The notes beneath the pieces were generated by a model. It worked only from the letters and a program-made list of their open reading frames with translations. It was not told the origin of the DNA and ran no database searches. A program made the translations under genes and the position numbers. A stretch of DNA of 64,000 nt from AP-15 sp963701815 (GTDB lineage: Bacteria; Pseudomonadota; Alphaproteobacteria; ATCC43930; CGMCC-115725), in assembly GCA_963701815.1 (NCBI GenBank), contig CAVPBN010000031.1, positions 62,001 to 126,000 on the forward strand, given 5' to 3'. Shown in pieces: positions 10,071 through 17,807 of the stretch. Position 1 is the stretch's first letter; every line of letters starts with the position of its first letter.

Positions 10071-10645
10071 CGGCGATGCGCCGCGAAGCCGCAGTCGCCA
10101 AGCGCGAATGCGCCCAGCGCGAACCGGCCGACCGCAGCTTCGGTTTTCTGGTCCATGACGTATCGCGCTTGATCAAGCGCCGGTTCGACCGAAAGGCGCG
10201 CCAGACCGGCCTGCCGATCACCCGGCGCCAGGCGGCGGTCGTGCTCTACATCGCACGCAATCAGGGGGTGAGCCAGGCGGAGGTCGCGACCTGGCTCGAC
10301 ATCGAGCCGATCGCGCTGGTGCGGATGCTCGACAAACTGCACGAGGAGGGTCTGGTCGAGCGCCGCGCCCACCCGACCGACCGACGCGTGCGCACGCTGT
10401 GGCTGACCCAAGGCGCCGAGGCGGTGGTCGAACGGATTCTCGATATCAACCTGACGATCCGCGAGGAGTTTTTTGCCGGTTTGAACCCGGGCACCCGCGA
10501 CCTGATGATAGCCGTGCTGGGCAGCGTCAAGGACAATCTGACCCTGCGCGAAGAAGCCGCCGACGATCAAGTCCGTCCCGCAGTCGAGCCGGCGACCGGA
10601 CCGCTCGCCGGCCGTGCCGAGGAATGGGACCCGGCTTTATCGTAA
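10067..10645 (+). CDS. MarR family transcriptional regulator
   Basis: A 192-residue winged-helix regulator. The start ATG overlaps the pump's stop (ATGA) and is preceded by GGGGGGAGA. The helix-turn-helix region (VSQAEVATWLDIEPIALVRM) and the wing (RRAHPTDRRVRTLWLT, with the family DxRxR pattern) are clear. As the last gene of the efflux operon it most likely represses it in response to a pump substrate. The palindrome at 2352-2366 is the candidate binding site. Confidence 0.9.
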   Translation: MTAMRREAAVAKRECAQREPADRSFGFLVHDVSRLIKRRFDRKARQTGLPITRRQAAVVLYIARNQGVSQAEVATWLDIEPIALVRMLDKLHEEGLVERRAHPTDRRVRTLWLTQGAEAVVERILDINLTIREEFFAGLNPGTRDLMIAVLGSVKDNLTLREEAADDQVRPAVEPATGPLAGRAEEWDPALS

Positions 10646-10786
10646 ACCGAACCAGGCGATCCGGGGCGTTTTCCGCCCTCCCTGATCCGCCGCCGCAAGT
10701 CGTGGTACAAGCTTGACCGGATACTCGCTGCCGCGGCCCGGCCGTGCGGTCGATTGCAGGCTCAAAGACGCAGGGGAGGAATGGAA

Positions 10787-11677
10787 ATGGAACGCAAGAA
10801 GGCATCGGATTTTCCGCAGGGGCTGCTCGACCTGTTCGATGGATACGTGCACGGCGGGATCGGCCGCCGCGAGTTTTTGAATGGCGCCCAAAAATTCGCG
10901 GTCGGCGGGGTGACCGCGGCGGCGCTCTTTCGGATGCTCAAGCCGAATTATGCGTGGGCCATTCAGGTCCCGGCCGACGACAAGCGGATCAAGTCGGAAT
11001 ATGTCACGGTGCCGTCGCCGCAGGGCAACGGCAGCATCAAGGGCTACCTGGCGCGGCCGGCGAACACGGCAAAATTGCCTGCCGTACTGGTCATCCACGA
11101 GAATCGCGGCCTCAATCCGTACATAGAAGATGTCGCGCGCCGGCTGGCGGTCGCCGACTTTATCGCCTTCGCGCCCGACGCACTGACCTCGGTCGGCGGC
11201 TATCCCGGCGATGACGAGAAGGGGGCCGCACTATTCCGCCAGGTCGACCGCGCCAAGATGACGCAAGACTTCCTCGCCGCGGCGATGTGGCTGAAATCGC
11301 GCCCCGACTCCACCGGCAAGCTCGGCGCCGTCGGGTTCTGCTTCGGCGGCGGCATCGTCAACATCCTGGCGGTGCGCATGGGCGCCGATCTGGACGCCGC
11401 CGTGCCATTCTATGGAACCCAACCGAGCGCTGCCGATACCGCCAAGATCAAGGCCCCGATCAATGCGCAATACGGCGAACTCGACACGCGCATCACCGGC
11501 GGATGGCCTGCCTTCGACGCCGCGCTGACGGCAGCGCAAGTGCCGCACGAGGGGCATGTCTACAAAGCCGCCAATCACGGCTTTCACAACGATACGACCC
11601 CTCGCTACGACGAGGCCGCAGCCAAGGAAGCCTGGCAGCACACCCTGGACTGGCTCAACAAATACCTGCGGACTTGA
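10787..11677 (+). CDS. dienelactone hydrolase family protein with Tat-like signal
   Basis: A 296-residue alpha/beta hydrolase. AGGGGAGGA ends six bases before the chosen ATG; the ATG at 10781 is too close to that site. A twin-arginine-like segment (RREFLNGAQKFAVGG) and a hydrophobic stretch near residues 24-45 suggest export. The catalytic elements are GFCFGGG (Cys nucleophile), the Asp in YGELDTRI and the His in NHGFHND. Family members hydrolyse dienelactones and related compounds; the physiological substrate is unknown. It appears monocistronic, with a strong stem-loop after it. Confidence 0.88.
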   Translation: MERKKASDFPQGLLDLFDGYVHGGIGRREFLNGAQKFAVGGVTAAALFRMLKPNYAWAIQVPADDKRIKSEYVTVPSPQGNGSIKGYLARPANTAKLPAVLVIHENRGLNPYIEDVARRLAVADFIAFAPDALTSVGGYPGDDEKGAALFRQVDRAKMTQDFLAAAMWLKSRPDSTGKLGAVGFCFGGGIVNILAVRMGADLDAAVPFYGTQPSAADTAKIKAPINAQYGELDTRITGGWPAFDAALTAAQVPHEGHVYKAANHGFHNDTTPRYDEAAAKEAWQHTLDWLNKYLRT

Positions 11678-11749
11678 AGGAAGTATCCGGGGAGCTTGCC
11701 GCGGGGCGCGCGAGGCGCCGTGAGCGGCTTTGCCCTCAAAAGTCATAAA

Positions 11750-11799
11750 TTCCCGACCCTTTTTGTGCAACGAGCGATTCTCACAAAAAGGTTCGGGAA
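11750..11799 (+). terminator. long stem-loop after the dienelactone hydrolase
   Basis: TTCCCGACCCTTTTTGTG (11750-11767) pairs with CACAAAAAGGTTCGGGAA (11782-11799) at 17 of 18 positions around a 14-base loop. It lies at the edge where GC-rich sequence gives way to the AT-richer island, so it may be a transcription terminator or a boundary left by an insertion. Confidence 0.6.
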
Positions 11800-11892
11800 A
11801 CCACTAAGCGGTCTAACTCCGATGCCGGAGGATCGAGGACGCTCATGAAGAGAACGGTGTTAACCCGATCTGGGAGATAACAAAACATCGCC

Positions 11893-12426
11893 CTATCGGT
11901 ATTCTGCTCCATGGCGCATCATAAAATATTCCCGTTTGGAAACACCCTTTAGCATCTCCTTCATTTCCACCATGACCTGTGTAAAGGGGTTCTCCTGTTT
12001 CAGCCAGTGCGGATATTTTGTATAGAACCAGTATAAGAATGTGCGCATGTGTTCCGTAGTCATCTGCTTAAATAATTGGAAGGAAGCTACCGAAAAAAAT
12101 AACAGGAAATCCACCCATTCTTCGGTGAATTCATAATCATCCTGTGGTTTTCGGTCAGCGTGTCTGAAGAAATCATAGTGACGTCTAAAGTGTTTCGCTG
12201 ATTCCTTATGATACTCTTCCTTAATACACAGGTTGATCATAGATTTAATTGAGAATGCGTTCACCCCCCAAAGCCCATCGCCCCGCTGCTTATCTGATAA
12301 GACCCGCTCGGCGGCTCCAGCCAAGGTAAGAGTGGAAACCAAATCATCCCACAGAAAGTATGCCCTGATAGCCAAATCTATTTGATCCTGCACAGCGTCT
12401 AGTCGTGTTATCTTTCTATCTGTCAT
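11893..12426 (-). CDS. unknown protein of the AT-rich island
   Basis: A 177-residue protein not recognised as any family. The preferred start is MTDRKITRLDAV; an in-frame upstream extension would overlap the neighbouring gene. The composition is rich in aromatic and charged residues (HFRRHYDFFRHADRK, FLYWFYTKYPHWLKQ) and predicts an all-helical soluble protein. Codon and base use are visibly AT-richer than the flanking genes. It lies 28 bases downstream of the membrane protein gene in the same direction, so the two form a likely operon that looks acquired. Confidence 0.6.
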   Translation of the reverse strand: MTDRKITRLDAVQDQIDLAIRAYFLWDDLVSTLTLAGAAERVLSDKQRGDGLWGVNAFSIKSMINLCIKEEYHKESAKHFRRHYDFFRHADRKPQDDYEFTEEWVDFLLFFSVASFQLFKQMTTEHMRTFLYWFYTKYPHWLKQENPFTQVMVEMKEMLKGVSKREYFMMRHGAEYR

Positions 12427-12454
12427 TTCTGGCAGTTTAGAGCAAAGTTGGCCT

Positions 12455-13507
12455 TTAAGGATGATAACCTGTGAGCCGCACAAGATCCATGAATCCCATT
12501 CCGGTTACGCGGCTCGCGATCCCAAGGAGCCAGAAGCAAACACCGATCTTCGCGATAGCTGCAGCAACGGGCCATCGCTGGAACGGGCGCGCATTCGCGC
12601 TGCGCCAAACTCCCACGGCTGCGAATATCGGATAGATGATCATGGCGAGGACTGACAAAGGCGGTCTTATTTGCGGCATACCTGCGAAATAGAATGGTAT
12701 GTATGCCATCATTATGACAATCGGTGCCAAGAAGGTGCCGAGGATGAAGAACAACCAAAACGCCACGGGTAGCGTGTATTGCCCTCGCCACAATTTCACA
12801 AAAGGACGGCTCAATGTATCGAGAACCTCGTTGGGCGTCCTCGCGTACCCGGTCGCCGAAAACGGGGTTTTAGATCGCTTGAAATTTTTAAATTCGGCCA
12901 TCAAAGAATCTGCTTCTTTAGTCATCATCGGCGCAAAGCGCAAATATGGGTCAAGGATAGCAAAAGTCTTGTCCGGGTCTGGATCGGTTGGCAGTTTGCA
13001 ATCAATCGGCTCGTCTCCGACCCCATCCTGAAATTGGCTCAGATGGACATAAGTTATCTCCAAGAAATTTCTCATCCTTTCTTCCGTTGTTGAGGTCCAC
13101 CCGCGCTTGATCACGCGCTTCATTTGAGTCTTAGACACTGGTAGTTTTGATGAATCGAGGATTGCGGTTGGGTAGTGCTCCATCAACGCTCCGAAAGCCC
13201 CGACGATCTCAGGAAATGCTTTGGGGCGCGACTCTGTTGGGGGCGTTCCAGCGAGAAGCTCGAAAACATAAAATCCCAATCCAGGAATGGTGGCACCGAG
13301 GATGGGCCACGGCCAATATAATCCCACGTTTGGTAGCCAAATGAGAAATACCCGCGCCGAATTAGCCCATTCGCCAGAAAGCGAAGATCGCGAGATTTGG
13401 TAAAACGGCGATTGAAACCACGCGAATATCACTCCAAACATAGCACCGATTAAACATATCAAGAGCCATGCCACTCGATGCTCAAGTTTCCATCGAAGCG
13501 GATTCAT
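12455..13507 (-). CDS. multi-pass membrane protein of unknown function
   Basis: About 350 residues from the ATG (MNPLRWKLEHRVAW), which has a GGGAAA-like site; a GTG at 13561 would add 18 residues. There is a hydrophobic segment near residues 12-32, another pair near 55-85, a soluble middle of about 150 residues, and three more helices at the C-terminus (VAFWLFFILGTF, VLAMIIYPIFAAVGVW, KIGVCFWLLGIA). No family is recognised. It is the first gene of the AT-richer two-gene unit. Confidence 0.6.
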   Translation of the reverse strand: MNPLRWKLEHRVAWLLICLIGAMFGVIFAWFQSPFYQISRSSLSGEWANSARVFLIWLPNVGLYWPWPILGATIPGLGFYVFELLAGTPPTESRPKAFPEIVGAFGALMEHYPTAILDSSKLPVSKTQMKRVIKRGWTSTTEERMRNFLEITYVHLSQFQDGVGDEPIDCKLPTDPDPDKTFAILDPYLRFAPMMTKEADSLMAEFKNFKRSKTPFSATGYARTPNEVLDTLSRPFVKLWRGQYTLPVAFWLFFILGTFLAPIVIMMAYIPFYFAGMPQIRPPLSVLAMIIYPIFAAVGVWRSANARPFQRWPVAAAIAKIGVCFWLLGIASRVTGMGFMDLVRLTGYHP

Positions 13508-13745
13508 CAATGTTTCCCGTAGTATTGCTCTCTCAGCTATCTTTAACCGAGGTTGTGACACGATATAATTGCATTACCGATCACTTCCGGGATTTGCAGG
13601 ACGAGCGCGTTGCCGAGTGCCCGCAGGTTGTCCACTCGATCGGGAACCCGATCAGCCACTCTACCCACGTCAGTTTCAATTTGCCACGCCGTGAACGGGC
13701 GTCGCGGCTATAAGGGCGTGCTGTTCGCCCTTCTTCTGCCCGGCG

Positions 13746-14930
13746 TTACGCGGGGGCCCGCTGTTGCGGCAGGGTGACCGGGATCTTGTAGAGGCTGACC
13801 GCGTTTTCGAAGACCAGCTGGTCCAGGGCCGCCTTGCCGAGCGCCGCCTCCGCCGGCGCATGGCCCATCGCCTTCGAGTCCGGCCACGGGCTGTCGAGAC
13901 CGGGAAAGTCGCTGGCCCACAGGAAGTTGCGCAGGCCGATCTCGGGAACGCGGCGAAAACCGCCCTCTTCCTCGACCTCGAAGGTGAAAAAGACCTGACG
14001 CCTGACGAACTCGGTCGGGTTTTCGGACAGCGGGATGTCGGGTTTGAAGACGCGGGTCGGGCCGCCGAAATCGTATTCGCGGTCGAACCGCCAGAACAGG
14101 AACGGGACCCAGCCGACGCCGGCCTCTTCGAGGACAAAGCGCACCCCGGGATGGCGGTCGCAGATGCCGGAGAAGACGACCGCGCTCATCAGTTCCGCCA
14201 TCAGCCCCATCGGGAAGTTGGCGACCCGCATCAGCGACTGGTTGCGCGGTTCGAGGCCGGCGACCCCGACCCCGATCTGGCGCGAGCCGCCGCTCGGGTT
14301 GGCGTGCAGGTTGACCGGCATTCCGGTCTCCGCGGCGGCGGCCCAAACCGGTTCCCACATCTGGTGCAATACCGGTTCGGGCGCGCCGGCCCAATCGAAG
14401 ATGACCCCGGTCGGCAGGCCGAATTCCGCGACCCGCATCAACTCGGCGACGGCCTCCTGCGGCGTCTGGCACGGCAGCGGCAGCAGCATGATGAACCGGC
14501 CGTTCGACTCTTCGTATAATTCCCGCGCCCAGTCGTTGACCGCGCGCACGCAGGCCGCGCGCAGTTCCGGGTCCTGGATCGCCGATATCTGCTCATAAGG
14601 GCCGTTGACCAGTTCGGCGTCGACCCCGTCCCGGTCCATATCTTCGCAGCGGTATCGGGCGTTCGCCGCGCGAAAGACGCCGGGCTCCGGCTCTTCCGCC
14701 AGACCCGCCCGGGTATAGCAGTTGACCGGGCCTCTCCCCACGCCCGCCCAGCCGACGCCGCTCCAGGGACGGTCCTCGACGACCCATTGCCGGGCGCCGT
14801 CCGGCCGCGTTACCACCCGCGGGGCGTTGTCCTGGAATTTTCTGGCCAGACGTTTCGTCCACAGATCGAACGGCAGGTGCATCACCCGGCAATGCCCATC
14901 CGCGGACACCACGCCGAACCTCTTTTCCAT
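13746..14930 (-). CDS. amidohydrolase family protein (ACMSD-like TIM barrel)
   Basis: A 394-residue metal-dependent hydrolase/decarboxylase of the amidohydrolase 2 family. The start MEKRFGVVSADGH has a GGGAGGGA site at normal spacing. The N-terminal metal site DGHCR, the central NLHANPSGG and FSGICDRHPGVRFVLEE segments and the late WASDFPGLDSPWP follow the order of 2-amino-3-carboxymuconate semialdehyde decarboxylase-like proteins. The likely role is decarboxylation or hydrolysis of a ring-cleavage product; the actual substrate is unknown. Confidence 0.85.
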   Translation of the reverse strand: MEKRFGVVSADGHCRVMHLPFDLWTKRLARKFQDNAPRVVTRPDGARQWVVEDRPWSGVGWAGVGRGPVNCYTRAGLAEEPEPGVFRAANARYRCEDMDRDGVDAELVNGPYEQISAIQDPELRAACVRAVNDWARELYEESNGRFIMLLPLPCQTPQEAVAELMRVAEFGLPTGVIFDWAGAPEPVLHQMWEPVWAAAAETGMPVNLHANPSGGSRQIGVGVAGLEPRNQSLMRVANFPMGLMAELMSAVVFSGICDRHPGVRFVLEEAGVGWVPFLFWRFDREYDFGGPTRVFKPDIPLSENPTEFVRRQVFFTFEVEEEGGFRRVPEIGLRNFLWASDFPGLDSPWPDSKAMGHAPAEAALGKAALDQLVFENAVSLYKIPVTLPQQRAPA

Positions 14931-15079
14931 TGCAATCCCTCCCTCTGGCAAATCGGCGGGTCAAACTCCCGATCCGGTTGCCCGGATAATACGCCTGTTG
15001 TGGGCGTCGGTCCCAGCGCCTCCGCCGGGCCCCGGATCGGCGCAGCCGGAAACCGAGTTTGTCCCTGCCGCGATCCCGC

Positions 15080-15111
15080 TTGACACTGCTATACCTATCG
15101 GTACGATAGGT
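15080..15111 (+). promoter_or_regulatory. promoter with embedded palindromic operator
   Basis: TTGACA (15080-15085) and TACGAT (15102-15107) are 16 bases apart. Overlapping the -10 is ACCTATCG-GTA-CGATAGGT (15093-15111), a perfect inverted repeat with 8-bp arms, of a layout typical for TetR-type repressors. No TetR gene is in the window, so the regulator would act in trans. Confidence 0.5.
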
Positions 15112-15130
15112 AATATAGGAGATAAGCCCG

Positions 15131-15643
15131 ATGACCACCCTGATCATGGCCCGCCCGAAACCTGCACCTCGCTGGAACCAGAGCTGGCCGGATGCCCAAG
15201 GCACGAGCGCCGAAGCTGACGCCGGCCCGGCGTTCCTCGCCGTTATCGTGACCTCGGCGGCTGAATCCGGCGACCAGGCGTTCGATGCGTGGCAGGCCGA
15301 ACTGAAATTGGTCGAATGCAGTCGCGCGTTGCCGTTGGCATGGCCGCTGCCGGAATGGCTCGATGATTATCGCGATCTGCTGGTTACGGCGCTGCGCGAC
15401 CAAAAGAGCACGCGCAAGGGGTCGCAGCGGGCGGTCTGGTGGACCGGAGAAATCAGGGAGTTCTTGCAGATCATCCTTGCGGGGCGCGACAGATCGGCCG
15501 CGGATTTCATTCGAACATTGACGCAACTGCACCCCTTTGCCGATGAGACGCGTCGGCTGCGGCGAGTCCAGGCCCTGTTTGCCTCGATCCGCCCGGCCCG
15601 CAGCCTGGCCGAAGCGTTCGGCTTCAGGATCGTCGCGAAGTAA
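15131..15643 (+). CDS. hypothetical protein under a palindromic operator
   Basis: A 170-residue protein with no recognised family. TAGGAGATA precedes the ATG at good spacing. The sequence is mostly helical with several Trp residues (RAVWWTGEIREFLQII) and no signal peptide or membrane segment. It is preceded by a consensus-like promoter carrying a perfect inverted repeat, so it is probably repressed until an inducer is present. No downstream partner follows; a miniature repeat element begins 60 bases after its stop. Confidence 0.6.
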   Translation: MTTLIMARPKPAPRWNQSWPDAQGTSAEADAGPAFLAVIVTSAAESGDQAFDAWQAELKLVECSRALPLAWPLPEWLDDYRDLLVTALRDQKSTRKGSQRAVWWTGEIREFLQIILAGRDRSAADFIRTLTQLHPFADETRRLRRVQALFASIRPARSLAEAFGFRIVAK

Positions 15644-15703
15644 GGCCCCGGCAAGGGCAGGGGGTTCGCTGTCATTTAGAGAATTTAGCGGTGAAGCCTG
15701 CCT

Positions 15704-15873
15704 AGTGTATGAACCAGGCGCTTGCTCCCGGGCAGGTCCGCGTCGAGATTGCTTCCCCACAGGTCAGGCCCGCGGGTCGCAATGACAGCGTAAGTGCTGG
15801 TCATTGCTCAGAGACGAAGCAATCTCGGTCGAGGTACGCACCCGAGGGGATCATCTGTCCGGTTTGCACCACT
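15704..15873 (+). repeat. miniature inverted-repeat element, copy A
   Basis: About 170 bp. The right end reads GGTTTGCACCACT and the left end is a degenerate counterpart (AGTGTATGAACCA). Inside are the facing sequences GAGATTGCTTC and GAAGCAATCTC around CGCAATGACAGCG. The reverse complement of copy B (17535-17699) matches it along nearly its whole length. Confidence 0.7.
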
Positions 15874-15986
15874 ACGCTCCGCTGATGTGGCGACGGACGT
15901 TTCGATCCGGTCCGGTTTTCGCCTCGTTATTTCACGGCAAAACGGGTCTCAGATCAGCCGAGAGACCAGGACAGCGTCTCCCGGTC

Positions 15987-16886
15987 TTAGTCTGGAAGAT
16001 ACATCTCCTCCATGGCGCGCAGACGCGGCTCGTCCAGAATGCGGCCATTACTGGCGACGCCCCAGGGACTCTGGGCCGCCTGGGCACGGAGCGCATCCAG
16101 GGCCAACGTGCCGCGCTGCTGAAAATCGCTCAAGAAATCCCAGTTGGCCTGCAAGCCTGCCATGGTGGTCAGCGCCGGAAACCAGGCTGCGGCGGCCCCG
16201 GCATCCTGCTGCGCCTGCAACGAGGGATACGGCGACAGGTCGGCGGGAATGAGGGGGACGACGGGCCCGGGAATGAGGCGGATCGCCTCTTGAATTTCTT
16301 CCCAGGTGCGCAAGCCGTTGGGGCAGACGACATCGACCTGCGCTTCGGCTTTGTAGGCCTGGCAACGTTCAATGATCTCCGCAAAGCCGGCGCCCGGCAC
16401 GCCGCCGAGATCGCACCGGGCCATGATCACGAAGTCCGGGTCGAGAGCCTGTTTGGCATCCATCGCCGCCCGGAGTTTTCCGACCATCTCCTCTATCGAG
16501 ATGCAGCGGCGGCGGGGGCCGGATTTCGGCGGAAACGTCTGGTCTTCGATGTGGGCGCCGGCGATGCCCGCCTGAATGTATTCCCGCACGGTGTAATGCG
16601 TACTGACGGCGTCGCCGTAGCCTGTATCGGCATCCGCAAAGACCGGGATCTGCACGGTCAGGACAATTTTCCGGGCGTTGTCCACCATGTCGCGCATACT
16701 GGTCCCGGAGTCGGGCCAGCCCAGTTGGTGCGCCGAGGTATTGCCCCCGGACATGTAGAAGGCGTCATAGCCCAGCGCTTCCGCCATCTTCGCACCAATG
16801 GGATTGATCCCGCCCGCCAAGACAAATAATTCGGGCCGTTCAAACAGGGTCTTCAATCGGGTCGTCATAGGTTGACGCTCTGGCAT
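15987..16886 (-). CDS. isocitrate lyase/PEP mutase superfamily protein, altered catalytic loop
   Basis: A 299-residue TIM-barrel protein with GAGGAG ahead of the ATG. Superfamily landmarks are YMSGGNTSA, the metal-binding VFADADTGYGDA and the HIEDQTFPPK strand. Classical lyases continue with a K-(R/K)-C-G-H loop bearing the catalytic Cys. Here the loop reads KSGPRRRC, so Cys and His are not in their usual places and the chemistry may be a mutase, hydrolase or decarboxylase rather than isocitrate or methylisocitrate cleavage. It lies downstream of a cupin gene in the same direction, and the pair is bracketed by inverted repeat elements. Confidence 0.85.
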   Translation of the reverse strand: MPERQPMTTRLKTLFERPELFVLAGGINPIGAKMAEALGYDAFYMSGGNTSAHQLGWPDSGTSMRDMVDNARKIVLTVQIPVFADADTGYGDAVSTHYTVREYIQAGIAGAHIEDQTFPPKSGPRRRCISIEEMVGKLRAAMDAKQALDPDFVIMARCDLGGVPGAGFAEIIERCQAYKAEAQVDVVCPNGLRTWEEIQEAIRLIPGPVVPLIPADLSPYPSLQAQQDAGAAAAWFPALTTMAGLQANWDFLSDFQQRGTLALDALRAQAAQSPWGVASNGRILDEPRLRAMEEMYLPD

Positions 16887-17052
16887 ACCCAGTCTCCTCG
16901 TGTGTAACCGAACCGTCCCGGCGTCGCGGCTGCGTCATGGCGCCGGGCAGCGCTTCCCGGCTCATGCCAAGATGCCTCGCGGCGCCTCAGAACAACACAG
17001 TGGCCGAAATGCCATCGGGTGTCCTCCTACGCGGATGGGGGCAGGACCCGCG

Positions 17053-17388
17053 TCAGGCGCCCACCGGCACAGTGGCGCTGATCCGCGGAACTCCCACCGA
17101 GCGCGTCGTGTGGCCCTGGCCCGTGAGGTCGTCGGCGAGGACCACATCACCCGGTCCCAAACGGCGCGTCGTGCCATCGCCGATCCCGATTTCCATCTGC
17201 CCCGCGAGAATAAAAATGTATTGCCGTCGGGGTGCCGTGTGCCAATCGCTCCAATAATCCGCAGGGAAACAGCGGAAGGAGAGGTTGGCGCCCGCCTGAA
17301 GCGCTTCGTTGCGGCTCTCCCCGGCCGGCAGGGGGAGATCTTCAAAATGGGTCTGGCCGTCGTCGCCCGTATATATCCGTACGATCAT
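17053..17388 (-). CDS. cupin domain protein
   Basis: A 111-residue single-domain cupin. The start MIVRIYTGDDG has GGAAGGAG eight bases upstream. The barrel is seen as YWSDWHTAPRRQYIFILAGQMEIGIGDG followed by LGPGDVVLADDLTGQGHTTR, close to the two cupin motifs, with His residues for a metal. It may bind or isomerise a small acid used by the lyase-like enzyme 166 bases downstream. A role as a ligand sensor cannot be excluded. Confidence 0.8.
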   Translation of the reverse strand: MIVRIYTGDDGQTHFEDLPLPAGESRNEALQAGANLSFRCFPADYWSDWHTAPRRQYIFILAGQMEIGIGDGTTRRLGPGDVVLADDLTGQGHTTRSVGVPRISATVPVGA

Positions 17389-17534
17389 GCGCGTACTCCT
17401 TCCCTCAGAGATCATCGTACACGCAGAGGCGTTCTCCGCGTCACACTGATGCCGCGATCAGCATCTCGCTTAAACTCGGGCAGCATCGGAGGGCTGAGCA
17501 GGCAGCGGACAAGTGGATCGGCCACGAGCAAGTT

Positions 17535-17699
17535 AGTGGTGCAAACCAGACAGATGATTTGCTCAGGTGCGTACCTTGACCGAGATTGCTTCGTCGCTGT
17601 GCTCCTCGCAATGACAAGCACTTACGCTGTAATTGCGACGCGCCCGCGAAGCAATCTCGACGCGGACCTGCCCGGGTGCAAGCGTTTGGTTTGCACCAC
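17535..17699 (-). repeat. miniature inverted-repeat element, copy B
   Basis: 165 bp with perfect 14-bp terminal inverted repeats, AGTGGTGCAAACCA and TGGTTTGCACCACT. Its interior contains the facing GAGATTGCTTCG / CGAAGCAATCTC arms. It is in the opposite orientation to copy A, so the cupin and lyase-like genes lie between inverted copies. No obvious target-site duplication was recognised. Confidence 0.72.
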
Positions 17700-17807
17700 T
17701 GGCCGGTGAATCATACATCGTCAGTGTGTGAGTAGCATGAGCTTCCGTCTGCGCTCCTCCCGCCATCGCGCTCCTCACTCTGTGCAATCCGGTCAGGATA
17801 ACGGACA

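Noticed and set aside
6923..10645. Apparent 1240-residue fusion of an RND pump with a MarR regulator
   Set aside because: The frame after about 9401 does not match RND sequence until MarR begins. The true pump C-terminus is in another frame and the two genes meet at an ATGA overlap. The fusion is created by one extra base.
13590..13690. tRNA-like stretch (palindrome GATCGGGAACCCGATC and CCACTCTACCCAC)
   Set aside because: No cloverleaf with acceptor stem, anticodon arm and T-loop could be drawn on either strand.
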